A stretch of DNA of 64,000 bases from an uncultured Roseburia sp. (GCA_947573605.1 CANPGM010000010.1:1-64000); one strand, 5' to 3'; shown: positions 29,290 to 39,139, counted from the first letter of the stretch. Numbers and translations: made by a program. Notes: a model not told the origin generated them from the sequence alone.

Positions 29290-31164
29290 ATGGAGAGAAA
29301 TATGCGGGCATATCAGGAAGAGTATATTGCAAACGTAAAAGAGGTTTCCAGGTATACGGCGCGGAGGAGGCCAAACGGGGAATCTTTCGAGGAATATCTG
29401 GAAGAAGTGGTAACGGACCGGGAACGGGTGGAGCGGAAGGTGAAAAGAAATATGGAGCTCCTGCGGGATGGGCTGTTTCCGGTTCTCGATCACATACTTG
29501 ATGCAAACGAGGAGGACATAGGGGAGCTTTTTGCATTTGCAGAGAAGCTTTTAAACGGCAGAGAAGAACTTGATGTAGGACTTTTCTGCCTGATTCATAA
29601 GGCGCTGTTAAATCTTGCCAGATTAAAAAAGGACAGAAGCGGCATTATCCGGGAACTCTACTGGCAGGGAATCGGATATAATAATTTATGTAATAAACTC
29701 GTCGGCCTTGAGCTGACAGACAGTGAAAAATATGTTACAAGAATGAGACTGTGCTTTACGGAGGCCGCAGCCTGTCTGAAATATTTTGATGAAATTGAGG
29801 ATTCCGACACAAGGGGGTACATACTGCGCTCTTTGGCGAATATGTCGTTGGGGACGTTTAAATCCCCCAGTGAAAAGATACGTACGGTAAAGCGGTCGCT
29901 TCTGATTCTGCAGGATAAGGAGTACCAGAAAAAGGAACCGACGCTGCCGTGGAACCGATATATATACATGGCTCATCAGCAGATGGCAGCCAGCATTTCC
30001 TACAGCAAAGAGAGCACCATGACACCGCAGGATGTGGAATGCGTGATGGAGTCGGTCTACATTGTTTATCAGAATCGATTAAAAGAAGTGGAGGGAAAGG
30101 AAGAACTTCTGCCGGTTCGGACGCGTTTTTCGTATTATGCCATTGAGTATTATTGCGGACTGGATCATTTAAACGGCTTGCTTACGAAGCTGGAACGGCT
30201 GATGGACGCGACGGACTCCGCGGATTTTTCCGTGGAAAGCATGTACGGGATGATTTCTCTTCCTGCATTTTACTGTCAGTTTTTAAACCAATATCCCGAT
30301 CGGCTGCAGGAACGGAAAGAATATCTTGAGAGAATTTACCTGAAAGTAAAAGATTATGTAGAGGCATTTCCCGAATCGGCGGAAAATGAGTCGCTCTTTT
30401 TTTATCTGCGCCAGTTATCAAAAACATTTATAGAGACGGAACGAAGTATTCCTTATAAGGATTTTCTGCAGATGCTTCAGATTCGGTTCGCACCGGAAAT
30501 CTATGTGCATTCGTGGATTGTGGGAACCGCGGCGGAAGAATTCTGCCGGATTATAATGGACGAAAATCCCTCATTTTTTGACGATATCGATTTTATCCGG
30601 GAAATCAGGGACCCTGCAGAAAAGAAGCGCAGAGTGCCGCAATATGCGATGGAATGCGGTATGTACCATGATGTGGGAAAACTGAATTTTATGAACCTGT
30701 ATTCATTGACGGTGAGACAATGGTTTGAAGAAGAGTATGAAATGGCGCATATGCACACGCTTGTGGGCGAATCGCTTCTTGCGGACCGGCTCTCAACGCG
30801 TCATTATGCGGAGGTTGCAAAAGGTCATCATTACTGGTATGACGGGTCGCGCGGTTATCCCGAATCTTATCGGCGCTTAAACTGTCAGTACCGTCAGATG
30901 GTTGATGTAATCGGTTTAATGGACTGGCTGGATAACGTAACCTATACGGCCCGTCTGTATAAAGGCGTGGAGAAAACATTTGACGAAGCGGTGGAAGCGG
31001 CCATTGCACTGGAAGGCAGGCGCTTTTCTCCGCTTTTGACGGCAATGCTTCGCGACTCAGTCGTAGCAGAGCGGCTGAAAGCCGCTTTTGCAAAGGGACA
31101 TAGGGAGGCTTACCGCAGACTGTATGAGGAATACGGGAAAGCCAAAAAACGGCTTCCTGAATAA
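29290..31164 (+). CDS. HD-GYP-like phosphohydrolase protein with large uncharacterised N-terminus
   Basis: YHDVGK, MAHMHTLVGESLL, KGHHYWYDGSRGYP resemble HD-GYP signature blocks; 11 nt after the hybrid kinase. Confidence 0.75.
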   Translation: MERNMRAYQEEYIANVKEVSRYTARRRPNGESFEEYLEEVVTDRERVERKVKRNMELLRDGLFPVLDHILDANEEDIGELFAFAEKLLNGREELDVGLFCLIHKALLNLARLKKDRSGIIRELYWQGIGYNNLCNKLVGLELTDSEKYVTRMRLCFTEAAACLKYFDEIEDSDTRGYILRSLANMSLGTFKSPSEKIRTVKRSLLILQDKEYQKKEPTLPWNRYIYMAHQQMAASISYSKESTMTPQDVECVMESVYIVYQNRLKEVEGKEELLPVRTRFSYYAIEYYCGLDHLNGLLTKLERLMDATDSADFSVESMYGMISLPAFYCQFLNQYPDRLQERKEYLERIYLKVKDYVEAFPESAENESLFFYLRQLSKTFIETERSIPYKDFLQMLQIRFAPEIYVHSWIVGTAAEEFCRIIMDENPSFFDDIDFIREIRDPAEKKRRVPQYAMECGMYHDVGKLNFMNLYSLTVRQWFEEEYEMAHMHTLVGESLLADRLSTRHYAEVAKGHHYWYDGSRGYPESYRRLNCQYRQMVDVIGLMDWLDNVTYTARLYKGVEKTFDEAVEAAIALEGRRFSPLLTAMLRDSVVAERLKAAFAKGHREAYRRLYEEYGKAKKRLPE

Positions 31165-31185
31165 AGCCTGACAGCTAAGATGTCG

Positions 31186-31803
31186 TCAGGTGATTAAAAA
31201 ATTCAGGGAGCCTGCCGGATTTTCAGTTCCTTTTTCCAACAGAGCAATCATTCCGAGGATGGTTTCTTCGATTTGTTCCGGCGTAGAAGGCACAAGTGTA
31301 TTATCAAGTTTGACGACCAGAACAATCAGTACGATTTCCGCCAGCGCAGCGGGATAGGAAAAGCGGATATCGCCGCAGTCAATCCCCTGTTTAATAATAT
31401 CGGCAAGTACCGGTTTCAATTCCATAATCAGATGATTCAGATATTTCTGGTGAAGATACGATTTATCCTGTGCGTTGGAAGCGGAGGAAGGGCCGCTTAA
31501 AAACTTTGCGGAGGAATCCCTGCAGGCCTGAAAGATCATCGCCATACGTGTAAAAGGGGAAACGTTTGTCTGTGTTCTAAGGCTTTTCGCCGTTTCCAGC
31601 GGCTCTTCGTAATTCCGTTCAACTAACGCGTCGAAAATGGCGTCTTTGGAAGGAAAATAATAGTAAATGCTTCCTTTTCCGATTCCCGCCGCCTGCGCGA
31701 TCTCACTTACGGAAATTTTCTGTATGCTTTTCGTATCTAAAAGCGTCTCAAGCGCGTCTAAAATTCGATTATATTTCATAGAATCTGGCATGTTTCCTCT
31801 CAT
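31186..31803 (-). CDS. TetR/AcrR-family regulator
   Basis: N-terminal HTH KISVSEIAQAAGIGKGSIYYYFPSKDAIFDALV. True start may be the internal Met (MPDSMKYN). Confidence 0.9.
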   Translation of the reverse strand: MRGNMPDSMKYNRILDALETLLDTKSIQKISVSEIAQAAGIGKGSIYYYFPSKDAIFDALVERNYEEPLETAKSLRTQTNVSPFTRMAMIFQACRDSSAKFLSGPSSASNAQDKSYLHQKYLNHLIMELKPVLADIIKQGIDCGDIRFSYPAALAEIVLIVLVVKLDNTLVPSTPEQIEETILGMIALLEKGTENPAGSLNFLIT

Positions 31804-31975
31804 TCTGCCGTCGATACGGCGTCGCCCGGTTTTTCCTGTGGAACGTGCAATTCATTTTTGCGGCCGAAGTATATATTTTCCCGGACAGGTCAGTCTATTA
31901 TTACTATATCATAACAAAATTCACAATGACAATGCAATAGAAAGAAAAAGTGGAAAAGTTTGGGAAAACTGACAG

Positions 31976-32035
31976 TTGACCTTTGGTCGAATAAGTGTTA
32001 AGGTAAAAATAACCAGAAGTCGACCGATAGTCGAA
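31976..32035 (+). promoter_or_regulatory. Promoter with two copies of a 16-bp TetR-like operator
   Basis: -35 TTGACC (31976-31981), 17-nt spacer, -10 TAAGGT (31999-32004). TTGACCTTTGGTCGAA (31976-31991) and TCGACCGATAGTCGAA (32020-32035) share TYGACCKWTRGTCGAA. Confidence 0.75.
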
Positions 32036-32051
32036 AAATAAAACGGAGGGT

Positions 32052-32393
32052 ATGAAAATGACATATGCGGAGTTGTTTGCGGAGATTAAGGGAAAGTTTA
32101 TGGAGGCAGATGTAAGTGACATTCCGGAACATCTGGCTTACCAGTTTAATATTACGGGAGAAGCAGAAGGCATCTTTTATGTAGAAGTGAAAGAAGGGGT
32201 GCTGTATGTGGAGCCGTATGAGTATTATGACAGAGATGCGATTTTTACCTGTTCGGCAGAGACGCTGCTTAAAATTGCTTCCGGAAAGACAGATCCGGTT
32301 CTTGCGGTGACGCTGCAGAAGCTGAAAGTAGACGGAGATATCGGCAAGGCGTTAAGGTTAAAGGATTTAATTGAGAGCAAGCGGAAAAAATAA
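32052..32393 (+). CDS. SCP2 sterol-binding-domain protein
   Basis: GIFYVEVKEGVLYVEPYEYYDRDAIFTCSAETLLKIASGKTDPVLAVTLQKLKVDGDIGKALRL; RBS cggagggt. Confidence 0.87.
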   Translation: MKMTYAELFAEIKGKFMEADVSDIPEHLAYQFNITGEAEGIFYVEVKEGVLYVEPYEYYDRDAIFTCSAETLLKIASGKTDPVLAVTLQKLKVDGDIGKALRLKDLIESKRKK

Positions 32394-32449
32394 TGCGGCA
32401 ATGGAAACTCTGATTGAGATGCGGCCTGCACGGCGGAATGAGAGGAAAT

Positions 32450-33400
32450 ATGAAAGGGTTCAAAATCGGATTTGCGGTACTTGGCGCGCTCGCGGCAGGA
32501 ACGGCGTTAGAGACGGCTTACTTTTATCGCAGAACTATGAAACGGGGCAAAGCCAAAGTGGAGCGTACCATGAAAATGGCGGGAACAGATTGGAGCCAGT
32601 ATGCGCCGATGCTTGCGGAGAGGAAAGAATATCTGTATGCACAGCCGAACAAAGAAGTATATCTTTTGTCTTTTGACGGTCTGATGCTTCATGGGACGTA
32701 TTTTCCCGGAAAAAACGGTTTCGAAACGCAGGATAAAAAAGTGGTTATCTGCTTTCATGGATATACAAGCGAAGGGATGAAGGATTATATCGGGCTCTCG
32801 GATTATTATTTAAAACGCGGTTATGCCATGCTTTTGGTTGATGCCAGGGCGCACGGGAAAAGCGAAGGAACTTATATCGGGTTTGGGTGTCCGGACAGAA
32901 AGGATGCGCTTAAGTGGATCGACTGGGTAATTGAGGAATGCGGCAGTGATGTAAAAATTCTTCTGCACGGAACGTCTATGGGCGGCGCGACGGTGTTGAT
33001 GACAAGCGGCTTAGAGCTTCCGAAGCAGGTAAAGGGAATTATTTCCGACTGTGCGTTTACTTCTCCAAAGGAAGTATTTACGCATGTCCTTCATTCGATG
33101 TATCATTTGCCGTCGTTTCCGGTAATCTGGCTGGCAGACCGGATAAACCGTATAAAAGCCGGTTACGGAATGGATGAGTGTAATGCGGCGAGAGAGGTTA
33201 AGAAGGCGAAGACGCCGATTTTATTCATTCACGGCAGTGCGGATACTTTCGTACCGCGCCGTATGTGCGAGGAAATTTTTGACAATTGCGCGTCGCCCAA
33301 ACAGAAGCTGATTATAGAAGGGGCGGCGCATGCGGAGAGCTATTATAAAGAGACAAAAGCATACGAGGCAGCGCTGGACGATTTTATTGGCCGTCTGTGA
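32450..33400 (+). CDS. Alpha/beta hydrolase with N-terminal membrane segment
   Basis: GTSMGG nucleophile elbow, GSADTFVP acid, GAAHAES His; start with RBS gagagg at 32450. Confidence 0.87.
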   Translation: MKGFKIGFAVLGALAAGTALETAYFYRRTMKRGKAKVERTMKMAGTDWSQYAPMLAERKEYLYAQPNKEVYLLSFDGLMLHGTYFPGKNGFETQDKKVVICFHGYTSEGMKDYIGLSDYYLKRGYAMLLVDARAHGKSEGTYIGFGCPDRKDALKWIDWVIEECGSDVKILLHGTSMGGATVLMTSGLELPKQVKGIISDCAFTSPKEVFTHVLHSMYHLPSFPVIWLADRINRIKAGYGMDECNAAREVKKAKTPILFIHGSADTFVPRRMCEEIFDNCASPKQKLIIEGAAHAESYYKETKAYEAALDDFIGRL

Positions 33401-33423
33401 CAGGCGGCAGAAATGAGGAGAAA

Positions 33424-34824
33424 ATGAAAACGAGAAAAGGTTATCCGGTTTACCCGCTTACGGCGGCACAGAAATTCCATTTGTTTTATCTGGCCTTCTG
33501 CCCGAAAAAACAGGTGCTTAACATCGGAACCAGTCTGACGATTGAAGTGGAATTGGACAGAGAAGTATTGCGGCAGTCGATTTATAAAGCGTATGAAAGA
33601 TGCGATTCGATGCGGCTGCGTCTTGCGGAGGATAAGGACGGAAACTGGTATCAGTATATCGTGGAAAAAGAAGAACGGGAAATCGAATATGTGGATTTTA
33701 CCGGAAAGACAATGGAGGAAGCGGAACAGACTATGCGCGGATGGACGGAAGTTCCGTTCGACCATCATGACGCGCCGTTAAACCGCATTGTGATGATTAA
33801 GACGCCGGACGGCTTTGAGGGCGTCTACCTGCTTGTAGATCATATTACGATGGACGCACAGTCGATTATCTGCTTCTTAAAGGACATCATTGAGCTTTAC
33901 AGTAATACGATGTATGAGGGCGTACCGTATCCGAAGGATATGGCCTCGTATGTGGAACAGCTTGAAAAGGATCTGGCCTATGAGGCCGGCTGCAGGGCAA
34001 AGGATCGCGATACGGCATTTTTCCATGAGCTGATTGAAAGCTCAGAGCCGATTTATAACGGAATTGACGGACCGGAAAGACTTCTTGCCGAAAGAGAACG
34101 CACCAATAATCCAAATCTTCGGGCGGCGGTAAACGTATCCGATTCGGTGGATTCGGCTCTGGATATTTTTCATTTGGAGGCTGAGCCGACAAAGCGTCTT
34201 ATGGATTTCTGCGAAAAATATCATGTTTCACTTGCCTGTCTTCTGATTATGGGGCTGCGTACTTATTACCAGAAAATGAACGGAAATGACGATGTTTCCA
34301 TTAATACGGCGATTGCAAGACGCGCGACGTTAAAAGAGAAAAAATCGGGCGGTACCAGAATCCATTCGTTCCCGTTTCGGACAATCATTCCGGAGGACCG
34401 GACTTTTATAGAGGGAATTTATGAGATCCGGGATAAGCAAAACGAAATGTTCCGTCATGCCAATTTTGATCCGGTGTCCTATTTTGCTTATCGCGGAAAA
34501 GTGTATCCGAACGAAGGCGGGCGTACTTATGAACCGATTTCGCTGACTTACCAGCCTCTGACGTTAAAGGAGAAAGGGCTTGACCAGCTTGGAGACATTC
34601 ACTATAAAACAAAATGGTATCCGAACGGAGCGACGACGCAGGCAATGTATTTAACAGTCATGCACCGGTCGGACGACAACGGTCTTGATTTTAATTTTGA
34701 ACATCAGATAAAGGCGGTTTCCAAAGAAAAGCTGGAGTATCTCTATTATTATCTCTGTAAAATAATGTTTAAGGGAACCGAAAATCCGAATTTAAAAATC
34801 GGAGATATTATGAAACTGATTTGA
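33424..34824 (+). CDS. Stand-alone condensation-domain-like acyltransferase
   Basis: Condensation-like fold blocks; VDHITMDAQS corresponds to the HHxxxDG motif with the second His and the Asp kept; RBS gaggag before ATG 33424. Confidence 0.78.
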   Translation: MKTRKGYPVYPLTAAQKFHLFYLAFCPKKQVLNIGTSLTIEVELDREVLRQSIYKAYERCDSMRLRLAEDKDGNWYQYIVEKEEREIEYVDFTGKTMEEAEQTMRGWTEVPFDHHDAPLNRIVMIKTPDGFEGVYLLVDHITMDAQSIICFLKDIIELYSNTMYEGVPYPKDMASYVEQLEKDLAYEAGCRAKDRDTAFFHELIESSEPIYNGIDGPERLLAERERTNNPNLRAAVNVSDSVDSALDIFHLEAEPTKRLMDFCEKYHVSLACLLIMGLRTYYQKMNGNDDVSINTAIARRATLKEKKSGGTRIHSFPFRTIIPEDRTFIEGIYEIRDKQNEMFRHANFDPVSYFAYRGKVYPNEGGRTYEPISLTYQPLTLKEKGLDQLGDIHYKTKWYPNGATTQAMYLTVMHRSDDNGLDFNFEHQIKAVSKEKLEYLYYYLCKIMFKGTENPNLKIGDIMKLI

Positions 34825-34839
34825 CGCGGAAGAAATCAT

Positions 34840-35097
34840 ATGAGAATGGAGAAGAATATGTTTGAAAAATTAGTGGATATCATCGGTAACTATGTGGAAG
34901 CGGAGCCGGAAACGATTCAGCCAGAATCCCGTTTTATGGAGGATTTGGGATTTACTTCCTTTGACTTTATGAGTATGTTAGGCGAGCTGGAGGATGAATT
35001 TGAAGTAGAAATCGACCAGCAGGAGGCCGCCAATATCCGCACCGTACAGGAAGCGGTAGATTATCTGGAAAAGCTGTCCGTTAAAGCGGCGGAATGA
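34840..35097 (+). CDS. Acyl/peptidyl carrier protein
   Basis: 85 aa acidic helical protein with EDLGFTSFDFMSML (Ser in the 4'-phosphopantetheine position). Confidence 0.87.
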   Translation: MRMEKNMFEKLVDIIGNYVEAEPETIQPESRFMEDLGFTSFDFMSMLGELEDEFEVEIDQQEAANIRTVQEAVDYLEKLSVKAAE

Positions 35098-35178
35098 GAG
35101 GAAGTTTGAAAGTCTTTTTCAAACTATTTATTCAGGGCAGTTCACAGGCCTGCCTGCGAACTTGCAAGGGGTGTAAAT

Positions 35179-36690
35179 ATGAAAATATATCATACGATAC
35201 ATGAAATCTTAACTGAGGCGGCCAAACAGTTCGGCGACGCCGATGCGATCCGCTATAAAATCGGGCCAAACGAAATCGAAAAAAAATCTTATCGGCAGCT
35301 TTTAGCGGACAGCGAACGTTTTTCTCTTGTATTACGCTCGCTTGGAGAGGAGGGGAGTCATATTGCCGTTACGGGTCCTACTTCCTATCCGTGGCTGGTT
35401 TCGTATTTCGGGACGGTGAACGGCGGCAGTGTGGCAGTGCCGCTTGACGTTTCTCTTCCGGCGGAAGAGATGTGCGAGCTGATCGACCGGGCGGACGTAA
35501 CCGTATTTGTCTTTGACGAGACCCGAAAAGACGTGGCCGAATTGGCAAAGGAGCGTTGTCCGAAGTTAAAATACCTGATTTCTATACAGAGTGAAGCGAA
35601 AACAGACGAAATCTATTCTTTTTCGCAGCTTTTAAGAGAGCAGGAAGGAAATGCGGAAATGTCTCCGGAGCCGGAGGCGCTTTGTACCATTATGTTTACT
35701 TCGGGAACGACGGGTAAAAGCAAGGGCGTTATGCTGACACACCGAAATCTGGCGGAAAACGCAACCTGCCTGGATATGCGGATTCCGTCGCGGACGGTTT
35801 TGCTGTCGGTACTGCCGATTCATCACGCATACTGTCTGTCAATGGATATCTTAAAAGCGCTGTCCTTAGGAAGCGTAATCTGTATCAACGATTCACTGCT
35901 CCGTGTGGCAAAAAACATGAAGCTGTTCCAACCGGATATGATTTTAATGGTACCGCTCATGATAGAAACGCTTGCGAAGAAGCTGGAATCTACGACATGG
36001 CTTCCGCCTGCTGTTATAAAGAGCAAGGTTTTCGGAAAAAATCTCCATACGATATGCAGCGGCGGCGCGTACTTAAATCCCGATTATCTGGATTTTTTTG
36101 CACGATACGGGATTACGATTTTACAGGGTTACGGAATGACGGAATGTTCTCCAGTAATTAGTACAAATGTAAGCTGGAATAGTAAAAAAGGTTCGGTAGG
36201 AAAACTTTTGCCAAACTGTGAGGCAAAAGTAGTGGACGAGGAACTTTATGTGCGCGGCAGCAGCGTAATGACGGGTTATTATAAAATGCCGGAGGAAACA
36301 GCGGAGACGCTTATCGACGGATGGCTGAAAACAGGCGATTTAGGCTATGTGGATGAGGACGGTTTTGTGTTTTTAACCGGAAGAAAAAAAAATCTGATTA
36401 TTACAAAGAACGGCGAAAATGTTTCTCCGGAGGAGATTGAAAATAAAATCGGAGAACATCGTCTGGTACAGGAAATTTTAATTCGGGAACACGAAGGCGT
36501 AATTGAAGCGGAAATTTTTCCCGATTATGAATACGCGAAGAAGAAAAGAGTTTCAGATATGGAAAAAACGCTTCAGGAAATTATTGATGCTTATAATAAG
36601 GAAGCGCCCCTGTATAAACGCGTGATACGTCTTGTGGTTCGGGAAACGGAGTTTGAAAAGACGACGTCTAAGAAAATCAAAAGATTTTAG
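35179..36690 (+). CDS. AMP-dependent acyl-CoA/acyl-ACP ligase (AMP-binding family)
   Basis: FTSGTTGKSKGVMLTH, GYGMTECSPV, GWLKTGDLGYVDEDGFVFLTGRKK, C-terminal TSKKIKRF. Confidence 0.93.
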   Translation: MKIYHTIHEILTEAAKQFGDADAIRYKIGPNEIEKKSYRQLLADSERFSLVLRSLGEEGSHIAVTGPTSYPWLVSYFGTVNGGSVAVPLDVSLPAEEMCELIDRADVTVFVFDETRKDVAELAKERCPKLKYLISIQSEAKTDEIYSFSQLLREQEGNAEMSPEPEALCTIMFTSGTTGKSKGVMLTHRNLAENATCLDMRIPSRTVLLSVLPIHHAYCLSMDILKALSLGSVICINDSLLRVAKNMKLFQPDMILMVPLMIETLAKKLESTTWLPPAVIKSKVFGKNLHTICSGGAYLNPDYLDFFARYGITILQGYGMTECSPVISTNVSWNSKKGSVGKLLPNCEAKVVDEELYVRGSSVMTGYYKMPEETAETLIDGWLKTGDLGYVDEDGFVFLTGRKKNLIITKNGENVSPEEIENKIGEHRLVQEILIREHEGVIEAEIFPDYEYAKKKRVSDMEKTLQEIIDAYNKEAPLYKRVIRLVVRETEFEKTTSKKIKRF

Positions 36691-36720
36691 CGGAATAGAA
36701 GATATAATTTAGAAGATATA

Positions 36721-36757
36721 GGAAAAGCGTTGAATTATCAGCGCTTTTCCTTTATTA
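36721..36757 (+). terminator. Rho-independent terminator closing the SCP2-ligase operon
   Basis: GGAAAAGCGTTGA-ATTA-TCAGCGCTTTTCC followed by TTTATTATATT. Confidence 0.82.
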
Positions 36758-36833
36758 TATTCAAGGAGACTAATCCCTTTGTTTACAGAAACAGACATTT
36801 TTTGCAAAGGGCAGGGAAAACAGGAGGAAGAGC

Positions 36834-37712
36834 ATGTATCCAATTGTAAAAAAAGAGAAGCTTGCAGATAAGATTTATCTGATGGATGTGAAAGCTCCCC
36901 GTGTGGCGCAGTACTGTGAACCGGGGCAGTTTGTAATTGTAAAAATGGATGAAAAAGGAGAGCGTATACCGCTTACTATTTGTGATTATAACAGGGAAGA
37001 AGGCACAATTACAATTGTATTTCAAATTGTAGGCGCTTCTACGGAACGAATGGCCGCGTTAGAAGAGGGCGATGTGTTTTCTGATTTTGCGGGTCCGCTC
37101 GGCTGCGCTTCCGAACTGGTCGGGGAAGAACTCGAAGCGTTAAAGAAAAAGAGAATTTTATTTATCGCAGGCGGAGTCGGGACTGCTCCGGTATATCCGC
37201 AGGTAAAATGGCTTCACGAGCACGGCGTTGCCTGCGATGTAATTATGGGGGCGCGAACAAAGGATTTGCTGATTTTAGAAGAGGAAATGCGTGCCGCAGC
37301 GGCAAATCTGTATGTAACTACGGATGACGGGTCCTATGGTTTTCACGGAGTCGGAACCGCACAGCTTCAGGCGCTGTGGGATGAGGGCGTGCGTTATGAT
37401 CACTGTGTGGCAATCGGACCTATGATTATGATGAAATTTGTCTGTGTGCTGACGAAAAAGCTGGGATTAAAGACCATTGTTTCCATGAATCCGATTATGG
37501 TGGACGGTACCGGAATGTGCGGCGCCTGCCGGATTATGGTCGGAGGCGACGTAAAATTTGCCTGTGTGGACGGGCCGGAGTTCGACGGTCATTTGGTGGA
37601 TTTTGACCAGGCGATGAAGCGTCAGGCGCAGTATAAGACGGAAGAAGGAAGAGCAATGCTGAAACTGCAGGAGGGCAGTACGCACCACGGCGGATGCGGA
37701 ATGTGCAAATAG
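36834..37712 (+). CDS. nfnA: FAD/NAD-binding [2Fe-2S] oxidoreductase, NfnA-type (ferredoxin-NADP+ reductase alpha)
   Basis: FNR-like fold; C-terminal CGACRIMVGGDVKFACVDGPEFDGH Fe-S motif; adjacent to NfnB-type partner. Confidence 0.82.
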   Translation: MYPIVKKEKLADKIYLMDVKAPRVAQYCEPGQFVIVKMDEKGERIPLTICDYNREEGTITIVFQIVGASTERMAALEEGDVFSDFAGPLGCASELVGEELEALKKKRILFIAGGVGTAPVYPQVKWLHEHGVACDVIMGARTKDLLILEEEMRAAAANLYVTTDDGSYGFHGVGTAQLQALWDEGVRYDHCVAIGPMIMMKFVCVLTKKLGLKTIVSMNPIMVDGTGMCGACRIMVGGDVKFACVDGPEFDGHLVDFDQAMKRQAQYKTEEGRAMLKLQEGSTHHGGCGMCK

Positions 37713-37741
37713 AACAGAGACAAAACAGAGAGGAACGAATT

Positions 37742-39139
37742 ATGGCGGATGTATTAAAGAGAGTGCCGGTCCGCGAGCAGGAAGCGGCGGCGCGCGCGGC
37801 AAATTTTGAAGAGGTTTGTTACGGATATAACGAGGAAGAGGCAATGGCGGAGGCTTCCCGCTGTTTAAACTGTAAAAATGCGAAGTGTATTGGCGGATGT
37901 CCGGTTTCCATTAATATTCCGGGGTTTATAGCACAGGTCAAAGAGGGGAATTTCGAGGAGGCGTATCAGATTATCAGCGAATCCTCTGCGCTGCCCGCTG
38001 TATGCGGACGTGTTTGCCCGCAGGAGACACAGTGCGAAGGCGTCTGCATTCGGGGAATTAAGGGAGATGCGGTTGCAATCGGGAAGCTGGAGCGTTTTGC
38101 GGCCGATTGGGCGAGAGAACACGGGATAAAACCGAAAAAAGCGGAGAACTCAAACGGTCATAAGGTAGCGGTTATCGGTTCCGGTCCGGCAGGATTAACA
38201 TGCGCCGGCGATCTTGCAAAGTTAGGATATGACGTAACGATTTTTGAAGCGCTTCATGAGGCGGGCGGCGTACTTGTATACGGAATACCGGAGTTTCGTC
38301 TGCCGAAGGAGAAAGTGGTTGCTGCGGAAGTGGAAAATGTAAAAGCGCTTGGCGTAAAAATAGAGACGAATGTAGTGATTGGAAAATCCGTAACAATTGA
38401 CGAGCTGATGAAAAACGAGGGGTTTGAAGCGGTCTTTATCGGTTCCGGAGCAGGACTTCCGAAGTTTATGGGCATTCCGGGAGAGCAGGCGCTGGGCGTG
38501 TTTTCCGCGAATGAGTATCTGACGAGGAACAATCTGATGAAAGCGTTTTTGGAGGGATACGATACGCCGATAAAAGCGGGAAAGAAAGTGGTAGTTGTCG
38601 GCGGCGGCAATGTGGCGATGGATGCGGCGAGAACGGCAAAACGGCTGGGCGCCGAAGTACATATTGTATATCGGCGCGGAGAGGAAGAGCTCCCGGCGCG
38701 AAGAGAAGAGATTCATCATGCAAAGGAAGAAGGAATTATTTTTGACCTGCTTCAGAATCCGGTTGAGATTTTAGTCAATGACGACGGAGCGGTACGGGGA
38801 ATCCGGGTAATTCGGATGGAACTTGGCGAGCCGGACGATTCGGGCAGAAGAAGTCCGGTTGAAATACCCGGTTCCGAATATGAAATTGAGGCCGATACGG
38901 TAATTATGTCGCTCGGCACGTCTCCGAATCCGCTGATCTCTTCTACAACGGAGGGACTTTCTATAAACCGCAGAAAGTGTATTATAGCGGAGGAAGCGGA
39001 TGGAGCTACTACAAAAGAAGGCGTTTATGCCGGAGGAGACGCCGTAACGGGCGCGGCGACCGTTATTCTTGCGATGGGCGCCGGAAAGGCCGCTGCTGCG
39101 GGCGTTGACGCGTTCTTAAAAAGCAAACAGTCGTCATAA
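37742..39139 (+). CDS. nfnB: NADPH-dependent glutamate-synthase small-subunit-like flavoprotein, NfnB-type
   Basis: Fe-S cluster motifs CLNCKNAKCIGGCPV and CGRVCPQETQCEGVC; GSGPAGLTCAGDLAKLGYDVTIFE; GGGNVAMDAARTAKRLGAEV. Start 37742 has an RBS (gaggaacgaatt). Confidence 0.83.
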   Translation: MADVLKRVPVREQEAAARAANFEEVCYGYNEEEAMAEASRCLNCKNAKCIGGCPVSINIPGFIAQVKEGNFEEAYQIISESSALPAVCGRVCPQETQCEGVCIRGIKGDAVAIGKLERFAADWAREHGIKPKKAENSNGHKVAVIGSGPAGLTCAGDLAKLGYDVTIFEALHEAGGVLVYGIPEFRLPKEKVVAAEVENVKALGVKIETNVVIGKSVTIDELMKNEGFEAVFIGSGAGLPKFMGIPGEQALGVFSANEYLTRNNLMKAFLEGYDTPIKAGKKVVVVGGGNVAMDAARTAKRLGAEVHIVYRRGEEELPARREEIHHAKEEGIIFDLLQNPVEILVNDDGAVRGIRVIRMELGEPDDSGRRSPVEIPGSEYEIEADTVIMSLGTSPNPLISSTTEGLSINRRKCIIAEEADGATTKEGVYAGGDAVTGAATVILAMGAGKAAAAGVDAFLKSKQSS

